From Lachnospiraceae bacterium UBA6998 (GTDB lineage: Bacteria; Bacillota; Clostridia; Lachnospirales; Lachnospiraceae): a DNA stretch of 32,983 nucleotides. The DNA is taken from positions 15,793 to 48,775 of the forward strand of contig DJXS01000067.1 of assembly GCA_002448395.1 (NCBI GenBank), given 5' to 3'. The position numbers and the translations under genes were made by a program. Position 1 is the first letter of the stretch; each line of letters opens with the position of its first letter. This document shows, one piece after another, positions 15,647-24,407 of this stretch. Below the pieces are notes generated by a model. The model searched no databases, was not told where the DNA came from, and saw nothing but the letters and a program-made list of their open reading frames with translations.

Positions 15647-16280
15647 TGAGCATCTCCATTGTCGTCTCTTTTAAGAGCGCCGTCGCCGCTTTGATGTCCT
15701 TCTGCGCGAAGATCGCGCTGATCACCGCGATCCCGCAGATCCCGCTGCCTGCCAGCTGCCTGACGTTCTGCTGTGAAATGCCGCCGATAGCTACTACAGG
15801 TATACTTACCGCGTCGCAGATCGCCTTCAGCGTCTCATGGCTGACGTCGTCCGCGTCGTCCTTGGATCCGGTGGGAAAGACTGCGCCGACACCCAGATAG
15901 TCGGCCCCTCTCTGCTCGGCGAGAACTGCCTGCTCCACAGTCTGGGCAGATACGCCCAATATTTTGTCAGGACCGAGGAGTGCTCTGACGTCGCCGGCCT
16001 CCATATCGTGCTGTCCGACGTGGATCCCGTCCGCGCCCATCGCAAGCGCGACATCCACATTGTCGTTTACTATAAAAGGAACTCCGTATTTGCGGCACAG
16101 TTCCTGCAGTTCCCTGGCCTCCTCCAGGAAATGCCCGCCGTCAAGGTTTTTCTCCCTCAGCTGCAGGAAAGTCGCGCCTCCCTCCAGCGCCTCTTCCACC
16201 ACACTCGCGAGCGTTCGGCCGTTCAGCCAGTATCTGTCTGTGATCGCATAGAGCAGAAGGCTCTCTTTTTTGACTTGCAT
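15639..16280 (-). CDS. thiE: Thiamine-phosphate synthase ThiE
   Basis: ThiE joins the thiazole phosphate and HMP pyrophosphate to give thiamine monophosphate. The TIM barrel of 213 aa shows YAITDRYWL, ATFLQLREKNL, VPFIVNDNVDVAL, GADGIHVGQHD, GVSAQT, YLGVGAVFPTGSKDD and VVAIGGI, all family landmarks. The start at 16280 is preferred because AGGAGG lies 9 bases upstream; the longer frame starting at 16298 would include that ribosome site as codons. It sits between thiM and the HAD gene in a TPP-controlled operon. Confidence 0.95.
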   Translation of the reverse strand: MQVKKESLLLYAITDRYWLNGRTLASVVEEALEGGATFLQLREKNLDGGHFLEEARELQELCRKYGVPFIVNDNVDVALAMGADGIHVGQHDMEAGDVRALLGPDKILGVSAQTVEQAVLAEQRGADYLGVGAVFPTGSKDDADDVSHETLKAICDAVSIPVVAIGGISQQNVRQLAGSGICGIAVISAIFAQKDIKAATALLKETTMEMLNE

Positions 16281-16312
16281 CGTTATGTACCTCCTCATGC
16301 TCAGGCTGCGGG

Positions 16313-17134
16313 TCAGCGCACTTCAAACTTCGCGCCCTCGTCGAGGCACTTGCCGTCCATATTGCAGATCGCGTCGATAATGCGGTTTCTGTATGTGGAA
16401 TTGCCCTCATAGGAAGCGAGGTGGGAGTAGCCGATCTCTCCCGCAAGGCCCATCGCGCAGACAGACGCAGCGGCCGCCTCCAGGGCATTATCCGGATTCG
16501 CCACCACAAATGCCGTCATCATACCGGACAGCTGGCAGCCGGTTCCGGTGATCCTGCCCATCTCGGGCCTGCCGTTGCGGATCACAAAGCATCTCTCCGC
16601 GTCCGCCACAAGGTCGATCGCACCGGTCACTGCTACAACAGATCCCGTCTTTGCCGCGAAGTCTTTTACGAAGCGGACCGCGTCATCCAGGTTATCCTCT
16701 GTCACCGCATCCGCGATGTCCGCGTCGACGCCCTTGGTCGTGCCGCTTCCCAGCGCCAGCGCCTTGATCTCAGAGATATTTCCGCGGATCACTGTAAAAC
16801 GGATCATCTCCATAAGCTGCGCCGCTGTCTCCGTGCGAAGAGTGCTCGCGCCCGCTCCGACAGGATCAAGAAGCGTGACATGGCCCAGTTCCTGCGACTT
16901 GCGGCCGGCAATCTTCATGCCCTTGATACTTCTCTTATTGAGCGTGCCGATATTGATATTGAGACCGCCGCAGATCGACGTAATGTCTTCCACATCCCTC
17001 GGTTCGTCAGACATGATGGGGCTTCCCCCGCAGGCCAGCAGGATGTTGGCTACGTCGTTAACAGTCACATAGTTGGTGATGTTGTGCACCAGAGGTGTCT
17101 TTTTTCTCACTTCGTCCAGATACTTTCCAAGCAT
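16313..17134 (-). CDS. thiM: Hydroxyethylthiazole kinase ThiM
   Basis: ThiM phosphorylates the salvaged thiazole moiety of thiamine (THZ), giving ThiE its substrate. The 273-aa ribokinase-like protein shows PLVHNITNYVTVNDVAN at the N-terminus, GSPIMSDEP, LLDPVGAGAS and the C-terminal catalytic GTGCQLSG with Cys200. AAGGAGG precedes the ATG at 17134. It is first in the operon, directly behind the TPP riboswitch and its terminator. thiD and the de novo thiazole genes are not in the window, so the operon looks like salvage. Confidence 0.96.
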   Translation of the reverse strand: MLGKYLDEVRKKTPLVHNITNYVTVNDVANILLACGGSPIMSDEPRDVEDITSICGGLNINIGTLNKRSIKGMKIAGRKSQELGHVTLLDPVGAGASTLRTETAAQLMEMIRFTVIRGNISEIKALALGSGTTKGVDADIADAVTEDNLDDAVRFVKDFAAKTGSVVAVTGAIDLVADAERCFVIRNGRPEMGRITGTGCQLSGMMTAFVVANPDNALEAAAASVCAMGLAGEIGYSHLASYEGNSTYRNRIIDAICNMDGKCLDEGAKFEVR

Positions 17135-17206
17135 TTTTTGTTTCCTCCTTGTCGGTTCAGGTCCTGCCCGGTTCCTGCGGCTTCAGATATTGCTGCAAAA
17201 ACAAAA

Positions 17207-17231
17207 CGGACATACTGCCTCAGTATGTCCG
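17207..17231 (-). terminator. Riboswitch-controlled terminator ahead of thiM
   Basis: A perfect 11-bp stem (CGGACATACTG / CAGTATGTCCG) with a 3-base loop is followed on the minus strand by TTTTGTTTTT. It lies between the TPP aptamer and thiM, so it is the likely expression platform that ends transcription when TPP is bound. Confidence 0.88.
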
Positions 17232-17252
17232 CTCAGCGATCAAATATCTCCG

Positions 17253-17341
17253 CATCCCTACGTTGGCATTATCCAAATCAGGTTACCGGGTCGGCACTGA
17301 CAAAAGCGCCCTCTCAGCCTGCTGCGGCAAGCTCCCCTTTT
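17253..17341 (-). ncRNA. TPP (thiamine pyrophosphate) riboswitch
   Basis: Read on the minus strand, the conserved THI-box parts appear in order: AGGGGAGC, the GCAGGCTGAGAGGGC core, GACCC, then AACCTGATTTGGATAATGCC and AACGTAGGGATG. Position, orientation and the downstream terminator all fit TPP-dependent shut-off of thiM-thiE-HAD. Confidence 0.96.
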
Positions 17342-17407
17342 GCAATATTATCTTACCATGTCAAAACAATGTCAACATCCTATGTAAATCAATACCGGTA
17401 AAGCAGA

Positions 17408-18775
17408 TCACACACGCCCGCTCATGGCAGCCTCCTGTCCCCTGATCACACGGTACAGCAGCGTCAGGGAGACCGTCATCATAATGAATTCCGTGACCGG
17501 CTGCGCCCAGATCATGCCTCCGAAGCCGAACACCCTGTTCAGGACCAGCAGCAGCGGCACATAGAGGAACAACTGCCGCACAAGCGTAATAGCAAAGGCG
17601 TACTGGGGCTTTCCCATGGCCTGGAAAGACATTCTGCTCATGGAGACCGCTCCCACGAAGGGGAGGATCCACATGATCGTCCTAAGAACCCGGCTGCCCG
17701 TCGCAATGACCTCGGCCGAGTCCGTAAAGATTCCGATCAGCTGCGGCGCGAATATGCCGTACACTGCCATGATGCATAACTCCGTACCGCTGCAGACCAT
17801 GACTCCGGCCTTCAGGACATCGATCATGCGCCGGTAATTCTTCGCTCCGTAGTTGTATCCCATGATGGGCTGTGTACCTGCAGCAAATCCCTGGTACACA
17901 TAATTGCCCAGGGAAAGGATCTTCTGCGCGATTCCCATCGCTGCTACCGTCAGTTCTCCGTATCCCACCGCCAGATTGTTGTTCACGATATAAGCTGCTG
18001 AAGTCAGCAGTGTCTCCAGCGTCGCGGGTACGCCGACCCAGAAGATCTCTCTGAGGATCTCAGCAGTCGGGCGGACGTATTTGAGAGAAGGGCTCAGCAA
18101 TGTTTTGCCGCTAAGGTAGAACCAAAGGGAGACGCACATTCCCGCGGCGTTTCCGAGGATCGTCGCGATGGCCGCGCCCCTGATCTCCAGCCCCAGCGCA
18201 AAAATAAAGACCGGATCGAGGATGATATTCACAATCGTCCCGGCAATCATGCCCGCCACGGACTGTTTGACGGATCCCTCGCTTCTGAGAAGCTGTCCGA
18301 AAGTGTAATTCCCCATCGTGAAAAGGCTTCCGGCCAGTATCACCTGTACGTACTGCCTCGTATATTCAAACGTATTGGCCTGGGCGCCAAGCCCTGTGAC
18401 GATCGGTCCGAGCAGAATGAGACCCAGAGCCGCCACTATCACACTGTTTACCACAGTCAGGACGAATCCGGCTGTCACCGTGTGATCCGCTTTCTCCCTG
18501 TCGCCCGCACCGAGGCTCCTCGCGATCAGCGAGGAAGCGCCCGTTCCGATCATGTTCGAGATCGCGATGGAGATCATCATCACCGGATACGCCAGGTTTA
18601 CGGCCGCCAACTGATAGTCGTCCCGCATCAGTCCTATGAAATAAGTGTCCACCAGATTGTACAGGACCATGATGAACATGCCTGCGATCAGGGGAACTCC
18701 CAGTTTTACCACTGCCTTCGCGGGCTTCTCCTCCCGCAGTATGTAGATCCTTTTGTCTTCCGAGCTGCCAGTCAT
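17408..18775 (-). CDS. MATE-family multidrug/metabolite exporter
   Basis: This 455-aa protein has about twelve membrane helices in two repeated halves. Family features include VVKLGVPLIAGMFIMVLYNLVDTYFIG near the start, GTGASSLIARSLGAGD, GAAIATILGN and GTQPIMGYNYGAKNYRRM in the second half. MATE proteins export drugs or metabolites using a Na+ or H+ gradient. The start is 3 bases after the stop of the LysR gene, so the two are co-transcribed and the regulator may control the exporter. The substrate is unknown. Confidence 0.92.
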   Translation of the reverse strand: MTGSSEDKRIYILREEKPAKAVVKLGVPLIAGMFIMVLYNLVDTYFIGLMRDDYQLAAVNLAYPVMMISIAISNMIGTGASSLIARSLGAGDREKADHTVTAGFVLTVVNSVIVAALGLILLGPIVTGLGAQANTFEYTRQYVQVILAGSLFTMGNYTFGQLLRSEGSVKQSVAGMIAGTIVNIILDPVFIFALGLEIRGAAIATILGNAAGMCVSLWFYLSGKTLLSPSLKYVRPTAEILREIFWVGVPATLETLLTSAAYIVNNNLAVGYGELTVAAMGIAQKILSLGNYVYQGFAAGTQPIMGYNYGAKNYRRMIDVLKAGVMVCSGTELCIMAVYGIFAPQLIGIFTDSAEVIATGSRVLRTIMWILPFVGAVSMSRMSFQAMGKPQYAFAITLVRQLFLYVPLLLVLNRVFGFGGMIWAQPVTEFIMMTVSLTLLYRVIRGQEAAMSGRV

Positions 18776-18778
18776 TGA

Positions 18779-19693
18779 TCAGATCTCCCAGGCCTTTCTA
18801 CCGTCCAATACGCCGGTCACGATCTCTATGAGATCCTCCGCATACCTCGGCAGGTCTTCTCCCTTTCTCCAGCACGCATAGAAATGCCGGTGATTTTCAA
18901 CTCCTTTCAGAGGATAAAATACCCCCTGTTTTATGACGGTTTCGTCAAAATAGATATCCGGGCACAGCATACATGCCCCGCAGGATACTGTGACACGCTT
19001 GGCCATCTCGAGGGAATCCACTTCCATCAGGATCTTGGGATCAATATCAAGCATCCGGAACAGCTGGTCCTGCACTACCCTGATGCTGTGTCCCTGTTTG
19101 AGGCTGACGAACTGTTCGCTCCGCGCCTCCGTAAGATCGATCGGCGTCCCGGAAGCAAACCGTTCTGCCAGTCTGCTGGACTTTCCCACCAGTATACCTG
19201 TGGTCTCCTTCTCGATCAGCCTGTAGTTAAACCGGGCGCTGGTGGACTCCAAAGCCGCGAAGGCGAGATCGATCTCACCATATCGCAGAAGATCTTCCAT
19301 TCTCACACTTCCCGTCTCCCGCAGTTCCAACGAAACGTTGGGATAACGGGTGATGAATTCCGGCATTGCCTGAGGAAGTATCCTCATTCCGCGCTGCACG
19401 CTGATCCCCAGACGCAGATGTCCGCTGTTCTCCTGCCGGATATCCTGAAGCTGGTTCTCCAGACGGTCATTGGCGACGATCATCGTGTGTGCGCACTCCA
19501 GATATTTCTCCCCTGCGTAGGTAAGTCGCAGCGGCAGGGATGTCCGGTCAAACAGCGCTACGCCCAGCTCTTTCTCCACCTGGCGCACCATCTGGCTCAG
19601 GGAGGGCTGGCTGATATACAATTTTTTGGCTGCCGCTGTTATGCTTCCCTCATTCGCGATAGTCTGAATATACTGTGCCTGCTTGATATTCAT
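18779..19693 (-). CDS. LysR-type transcriptional regulator
   Basis: This 304-aa regulator has an N-terminal winged HTH (MNIKQAQYIQTIANEGSITAAAKKLYISQPSLSQ, about 1-60), a linker helix and a periplasmic-binding-type effector domain (about 90-295; HLRLGISVQRG, GEIDLAFAALES). It is transcribed away from the citDEF-transporter operon and upstream of the MATE gene. LysR proteins commonly control the divergent gene, so a citrate-responsive role is plausible (inference); control of the MATE gene is equally possible. The effector is not known. Confidence 0.93.
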   Translation of the reverse strand: MNIKQAQYIQTIANEGSITAAAKKLYISQPSLSQMVRQVEKELGVALFDRTSLPLRLTYAGEKYLECAHTMIVANDRLENQLQDIRQENSGHLRLGISVQRGMRILPQAMPEFITRYPNVSLELRETGSVRMEDLLRYGEIDLAFAALESTSARFNYRLIEKETTGILVGKSSRLAERFASGTPIDLTEARSEQFVSLKQGHSIRVVQDQLFRMLDIDPKILMEVDSLEMAKRVTVSCGACMLCPDIYFDETVIKQGVFYPLKGVENHRHFYACWRKGEDLPRYAEDLIEIVTGVLDGRKAWEI

Positions 19694-19909
19694 AGATAAG
19701 CCCTTTTATACCATATATTATCATATAATCCTACGTTATTTCGTTTATTCCGATATATGTACAGCATAAATCTTTCGGTCACCAAGATATAATATAAATA
19801 CTATATCCTTATTGTCAATTCAGTATTTGAAGATTATGGCAATCTATGTAATTATAGTAATGTAGCAACATAAAGTTTATCCAATCTTAGGGGAAAGGAG
19901 AAATGTCAA
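19694..19909. promoter_or_regulatory. AT-rich divergent control region between lysR and citD
   Basis: This 216-base stretch is clearly more AT-rich than its surroundings. For the rightward operon TTGTCA (19812-19817), a 17-base spacer and TATGGC (19835-19840) form a weak promoter; AGGGGAAAGGAG serves citD. For lysR, GGTATAAAA on the minus strand is a possible -10. Short dyads such as ATTATCATATAAT lie between and could be LysR sites, but no clear T-N11-A box was singled out. Confidence 0.45.
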
Positions 19910-20209
19910 ATGGATATCAAAAAGTCAGCGGTTGCCGGCACTCTGGAATCCAGTGACTGCATGGTAACAGTTGAGCCTGGCAGGGGGCAGGTCGATCTTG
20001 ATCTCGACAGCGTAGTCATCCGCCAGTACGGCAGGCAGATCCGCAAAGTGATCTATGATACCCTGAAACGTCTTGACGTCAATGATGTCAAAGTGACCGT
20101 TGTAGATAAAGGCGCTCTCGACTGCACCATCAAAGCGAGAGTTGAATGCGCCGTCTACCGCAGCAACGACATCAAGGGCGGTTTACCTTGGGGAGGTGCC
20201 ATCAGATGA
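19910..20209 (+). CDS. citD: Citrate lyase acyl carrier protein (gamma subunit) CitD
   Basis: This 99-aa acyl carrier protein carries the 2'-(5''-triphosphoribosyl)-3'-dephospho-CoA group of citrate lyase. The attachment serine is Ser14 in GTLESSD, the same place as in characterised CitD. The remainder matches the family (VTVEPGRGQVDLDLDSVV, IYDTLKRLDV, DKGALDCTIKARVE). The stop overlaps the citE start by four bases. It is the first gene of the citrate operon. Charging requires CitG and CitX, which are not in the window. Confidence 0.95.
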   Translation: MDIKKSAVAGTLESSDCMVTVEPGRGQVDLDLDSVVIRQYGRQIRKVIYDTLKRLDVNDVKVTVVDKGALDCTIKARVECAVYRSNDIKGGLPWGGAIR

Positions 20210-21105
20210 ATCCAAACCTGAAAAGACTTCGCAGGAGCATGATGTTCCTGAATTGCCAGAAACCCGGCCTGATCAAGGATCCCTATGTATACGGACCCGA
20301 TTCGATCATGCTGGATCTTGAGGACGCGGTAGCGGAGCGCGAGAAAGATGCCGCCCGTTATTCGCTCTACCACGCGCTGCAGGAAATCGATTACCGCGGC
20401 GTAGAGCGCGTTGTACGTATTAATGGTCTTGACTCCGATCTCTGGGAAGAAGACATCCGCTGCTCCGTAGCAGGCGGCTGCGACGCGATCCGTATTCCCA
20501 AGACCGAGACCGCAGAAGATGTCAAGAGAGTTGAAGCTGCCGTTATCGCAGCTGAAAAGGAATTCGGCATCGAAGAAGGACGCACGCTGATCATGGCGGC
20601 TCTTGAGTCTGCCAAGGGCGTATTGAACGCTCTCGAGATCTGCGAGGCTTCTCCCCGTCTGTTTGGTATCGCTCTTTCCGGCGGCGACTACACCAAAGAT
20701 CTTCAGACCTCGATCTCCGGCACAGGCGTCGAGCTCATGGGCGCACGCCAGCACATGATCATTGCGGCACGCGCTGCAGGCAAACAGTGTTTTGACACTG
20801 TCTACACGAATCTGAACGACATGGAAGGTTTCCGCAAGGATGTCGAGACCATCCACACGATGGGATTTGACGGAAAGAGTATCATCAATCCCAGACAGAT
20901 TCCGATCGTGCACGACATCTACACTCCCAAGCCGAAGGAAATCATCTTCGCTGAGAAGGTCGTTCGCGAAATCGACACCAAGAAGGCAATGGGCATCGGC
21001 GTCTTCACCGTTGACGGCAAGATGATCGACATCGCTTTCTATGACGGCGCAAAGCGCACTCTCGCGCTCGCCAAAGCATCCGGCGTTTATAAAGGAGAGC
21101 TGTAA
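20206..21105 (+). CDS. citE: Citrate lyase beta subunit (citryl-ACP lyase) CitE
   Basis: CitE splits citryl-ACP into oxaloacetate and acetyl-ACP. The 299-aa TIM-barrel protein shows SMMFLNCQKPG, the metal/acid motif IMLDLEDAVAEREKD (about 34-48), VRINGLDSDLWEED, RIPKTE, ALESAKGVLNA, and FGIALSGGDYTKDLQ. The start at 20206 uses the GGGGAGG site inside the citD end and gives the ATGA overlap. An upstream in-frame ATG at 20146 would duplicate citD coding and is rejected. Confidence 0.95.
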   Translation: MNPNLKRLRRSMMFLNCQKPGLIKDPYVYGPDSIMLDLEDAVAEREKDAARYSLYHALQEIDYRGVERVVRINGLDSDLWEEDIRCSVAGGCDAIRIPKTETAEDVKRVEAAVIAAEKEFGIEEGRTLIMAALESAKGVLNALEICEASPRLFGIALSGGDYTKDLQTSISGTGVELMGARQHMIIAARAAGKQCFDTVYTNLNDMEGFRKDVETIHTMGFDGKSIINPRQIPIVHDIYTPKPKEIIFAEKVVREIDTKKAMGIGVFTVDGKMIDIAFYDGAKRTLALAKASGVYKGEL

Positions 21106-21125
21106 TGTTATTCATTCATAGCGAG

Positions 21126-21180
21126 CTCTCCTTTGCAGATTGCTCTGCAATCTGTCACCACGCTACTAAGAGCGTAAGGA
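21126..21180 (+). promoter_or_regulatory. Intercistronic structure before citF
   Basis: A small hairpin GCAGATTGC-TCT-GCAATCTG sits at about 21136-21154. A CTCTCCTTT stretch upstream is complementary to the AAGGAG ribosome site of citF (near 21177-21182), so the citF ribosome site could be masked. Whether this matters in the cell is unknown. Confidence 0.3.
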
Positions 21181-21190
21181 GATTTGTGAT

Positions 21191-22744
21191 ATGAGAAATG
21201 CAGTCGGTCGGGAAATTCCCGATGAAATCCTCAGAGCAACGGGGAAAGAGCCCTTTCAGGGCAATAATTATAAAAATGGCGTGCCTTTCAGAAGACAGGC
21301 TCCCATTATCCGTCCTGTAATGGACAATCAGCACAGCAAGATGTGCAAGGACATCCGTGAAGCGCTGATCAAGTGCAAAGCACACAGCGGAATGACCGTC
21401 AGCTTCCACCATCATTTCCGTGAAGGCGACCTGATCGTCAACATGGTCATGAAGGAGATCCACGACATGGGTCTTAAGAACATCACACTGGCAGCCACTT
21501 CCCTGGGCAAGGCTCACGAAGCTCTTGTTCCCATGATCGAAGACGGCACCATCACCCGCATCGAGGCATCCGGTGTCCGCGGCAAGATCGGTGAAGCGAT
21601 CTCCAACGGCAAACTCAAGGGCCTTGCGATCATGCGCAGCCACGGCGGACGTGTCCGCTCTCTGGTAACGGGTGAGACAAAGGTTGATATCGCATTCATC
21701 GGCGCTCCCACATCCGATGATTACGGCAACCTCCGCGGTGTCGGCGGCAAGACCAACTGCGGCGTTCTGAGTTACTCCCACGTCGACGGCGACTGTGCTG
21801 AGTATGTAGTAGCGATCACTGACTGCCTGGTACCTTTCCCGAACTTCCCGGCACACATCTCCATGACCAAGGTTGACTGTGTTGTCGTTGTGGATGCCAT
21901 CGGTATCCCCGAGAAGATCGCTACAGGCGCAGCGAAACCCACTACCGATCAGCGCAAGCTGATGATGGCTGAATACTGCACGCAGGTCGTTGTGAACACT
22001 CCTTACTTCAAGGATGGTTTCTCCTATCAGACCGGCGTTGGCGGAGCTTCCATCGCTTCGACCATCTCCCTGACCCGCATCATGAAAGAGCGCAACATCA
22101 AGATGGGATTTGGCGTAGGCGGATTGACCAAACCCATGTGCGACCTTCTGGATATGGGCATGGTCCGCGTCCTGATGGATACGCAGGCTTTCGACCTTGA
22201 CGCAGTCAACAACGTCATCAACCCCGCTCACCACCGCATCACTGCAGGTGCATACGCGAACCCCTTCAACAAGGGCGCGTTCGTCAACAAACTTGATTAT
22301 GTCATTCTCGCATCCCTTGAGGTTGACGTTCACTTCAACTGCAACGTAGTGGTAGGCTCCGACGGTGTCATCACCGGCGCGCAGGGCGGACATCCTGATA
22401 CCGCCCAGGGCGCTAAGTGCACCATCGTCATCTGCCCGCTTCTGCAGGGCCGTATCCCCGCGATCTGCTCGGAAGTCACGACCGTAACCACTCCCGGCGA
22501 GAGCGTGGACATCGTAGTCACAGACTACGGCGTAGCTGTCAACCCTAACCGTCACGATCTGCTGGAGTGCCTCCGCAAAGCGGACTGCGTACCGCTTAAG
22601 ACCATCGAAGAGCTGCGCGACATCGCGTATTCCATCGTTGGCGAGCCTGATCCCGTAGAATTCGGCGACCGCATCGTCGGTATCATCGAAGCCCGTGACG
22701 GCACCATCATGGACGTTGTCCGTCAGGTCAAGCCTGCCGAATAA
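21191..22744 (+). CDS. citF: Citrate lyase alpha subunit (citrate:ACP transferase) CitF
   Basis: CitF exchanges acetyl for citryl on the CitD prosthetic group. The 517-aa protein is full length for the family and shows MRNAVGREIPDEI at the start, TVSFHHHFREGD, SSGVRGKIGEA-like ASGVRGKIGEAIS, RSHGGRVRS, GAPTSDDYGN, FGVGGLTKPM and YGVAVNPNRHDL. AAGGAG lies before the ATG at 21191. It is third in the operon; with CitD and CitE it completes the core citrate lyase. The product oxaloacetate could feed pyruvate or amino-acid formation, with acetate released. Confidence 0.96.
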   Translation: MRNAVGREIPDEILRATGKEPFQGNNYKNGVPFRRQAPIIRPVMDNQHSKMCKDIREALIKCKAHSGMTVSFHHHFREGDLIVNMVMKEIHDMGLKNITLAATSLGKAHEALVPMIEDGTITRIEASGVRGKIGEAISNGKLKGLAIMRSHGGRVRSLVTGETKVDIAFIGAPTSDDYGNLRGVGGKTNCGVLSYSHVDGDCAEYVVAITDCLVPFPNFPAHISMTKVDCVVVVDAIGIPEKIATGAAKPTTDQRKLMMAEYCTQVVVNTPYFKDGFSYQTGVGGASIASTISLTRIMKERNIKMGFGVGGLTKPMCDLLDMGMVRVLMDTQAFDLDAVNNVINPAHHRITAGAYANPFNKGAFVNKLDYVILASLEVDVHFNCNVVVGSDGVITGAQGGHPDTAQGAKCTIVICPLLQGRIPAICSEVTTVTTPGESVDIVVTDYGVAVNPNRHDLLECLRKADCVPLKTIEELRDIAYSIVGEPDPVEFGDRIVGIIEARDGTIMDVVRQVKPAE

Positions 22745-22786
22745 TTCCATATTGCTTTTTTAAGCTTTTACTGAGGGGAAATGTGT

Positions 22787-22817
22787 CGGCGCGCGGGTCC
22801 GGAATGCCCGCGTGCCG
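22787..22817 (+). terminator. GC-rich hairpin between citF and the transporter
   Basis: Arms CGGCGCGCGGG and CCCGCGTGCCG pair with one wobble around a 9-base loop. No T tract follows, so it is better seen as a stability or attenuation element that could lower or adjust transporter expression than as a full stop. Confidence 0.45.
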
Positions 22818-22845
22818 GCGGAATAACTGAAAGGAGATACTCTTT

Positions 22846-24252
22846 ATGAGTAATACTATTGTTGGTATTTTGGGATTGCTGACAATCATTGCGATTGTTG
22901 TAACTCTGTTCCAGAGCAAAACACAACCGGCTATCGCTTTCATCGTATGGCCTACGATCCTCGCTCTGATCCTGGTCGTCACCGGCCGTTATTCTTTCGA
23001 CAATATCGCCGCGATGATCAAAAGCGGATTCGGAAGCACAGGCCCTACAGCGGCTCTGTTCGTCTTCTCGGTTCTATACTTTGGTATAATGACCGATGCG
23101 GGTATGTTTGATGTCATCATCGGTAAGCTGATGACCTTCGTCGGAGACAACGTAATCGGTGTCTGCGTCGTAACCTGCATCATCGCTCTGGTCGGCCATC
23201 TGGACGGCGGCGGCGCTTCCACATTCTGTATCGTCGTTCCCGCTATGATGCCCGTATTCGACCGCATGCACATGCGCAGAACTTCCATGCTTCGTATCGC
23301 GGTCCTGGCAATGGGTGTTCTGAACCTGATGCCTTGGGCAGGCCCCACAATGCGTGCCGCTTCCGTTCTCGGTATTGAGGCAGGCAGCCTGTGGCAGACC
23401 ATCCTTCCCATCCAGGTTTTCGGTGTTATTCTGGCTCTTGCACATTCTGTACTTACAGGTTTCCAGGAGAAGGCGCGCGGCGCCGGCCTCCACGGCAAAC
23501 TTGCTGATTTAGAGGGAGAAGTTAAGGTTACCGAGTCTGTTGTCGCTGATGAGAACGACGAGCTCAAGCGCCCCGGACTTTTCATCTTCAACATTGCTCT
23601 GACTCTCTGCGTTATCGCAATGCTGATCTGGGACGTATTCCCCAGCTACTATCCTTTCATGATCGGTGTGGCGATCGCACTGTTCGTGAACTACGGCTTT
23701 ACTGCTAAGATGCACAAGAAGATCATCAACCTGCACGCAGGCCCGGCTCTTATGATGTGCTCCACTCTGATGGGCGCAGCCGTCCTGATGGGTGTTCTTA
23801 CATCCTCTCTGGGTGCAGACGGCGCTGTTATCTCCGCTAAGACAATGGATCTGCCTGCAGACGCTATTCCTTCTGTAGTCCGCTGCCTTGCTAACATCGT
23901 TGCCGGCATCATGCCTGCATCTCTTGGTCAGCACCTGCCTCTGGTTATCGGTATCCTTTCCGTTCCGCTGGCACTGGCATTCGATACAGACTCCTACTTC
24001 TATGGCATGCTTCCCGTTGTTATCGGAATCGGCCAGGCATTCGGCGTCGAGGCTCTGCCGATCGCTGTCGCTATGGTTGTCTGCCGTAACTGCGCTACCT
24101 TCATCAGCCCCATGGTTCCTGCTACCCTGCTTGGTACAGGTCTCGCGGAGGTCGATATCAAGGACCACATCAAGGCAAGCTTCCTGTATGTATGGGCATT
24201 CTCCATCCTCTGCATGCTTGTCGCGGTAGCATTCGGAATTATGCCTCTGTAA
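22846..24252 (+). CDS. CitMHS-family citrate transporter
   Basis: This 468-aa membrane carrier has about twelve helices. The family regions are evident: TAALFVFSVLYFGIMTDAGMFD, ALVGHLDGGGASTFCIVVPAM (the conserved LDGxG motif) and LNLMPWAGPTMRAASVLG, with a charged cytoplasmic loop near 205-245. CitMHS proteins import citrate, often as a divalent-metal complex, with H+ symport. Its place behind citDEF makes citrate uptake for the lyase the natural role. AAAGGAG precedes the ATG at 22846, and a terminator follows. Confidence 0.93.
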   Translation: MSNTIVGILGLLTIIAIVVTLFQSKTQPAIAFIVWPTILALILVVTGRYSFDNIAAMIKSGFGSTGPTAALFVFSVLYFGIMTDAGMFDVIIGKLMTFVGDNVIGVCVVTCIIALVGHLDGGGASTFCIVVPAMMPVFDRMHMRRTSMLRIAVLAMGVLNLMPWAGPTMRAASVLGIEAGSLWQTILPIQVFGVILALAHSVLTGFQEKARGAGLHGKLADLEGEVKVTESVVADENDELKRPGLFIFNIALTLCVIAMLIWDVFPSYYPFMIGVAIALFVNYGFTAKMHKKIINLHAGPALMMCSTLMGAAVLMGVLTSSLGADGAVISAKTMDLPADAIPSVVRCLANIVAGIMPASLGQHLPLVIGILSVPLALAFDTDSYFYGMLPVVIGIGQAFGVEALPIAVAMVVCRNCATFISPMVPATLLGTGLAEVDIKDHIKASFLYVWAFSILCMLVAVAFGIMPL

Positions 24253-24285
24253 TAATTCTGCTGCTGCAATAGTGTAAACTCACTA

Positions 24286-24352
24286 AAGGGACAGTCGCAT
24301 TAAGCGAAAAGGGTATAATCCTACGCTTGTGCGGCATGTCCCTTTTTTATTA
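24286..24352 (+). terminator. Terminator of the citrate operon
   Basis: Arms AAAGGGACA...CGCA and TGCG...TGTCCCTTTTTT form a long imperfect stem with an inner AAGCG/CGCTT pair, followed by a T run. It lies about 35 bases after the transporter stop. Confidence 0.75.
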
Positions 24353-24407
24353 CGTTGAATTCGCGGGGATTCACACTGATCCCATCATCCCGTCACAAAT
24401 TAAAAAT

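Noticed and set aside
21155..22750. 531-codon open frame antisense to citF
   Set aside because: It mirrors the codon structure of citF, has no ribosome site and encodes a low-complexity, domain-free sequence. citF is a full-length, well recognised gene.
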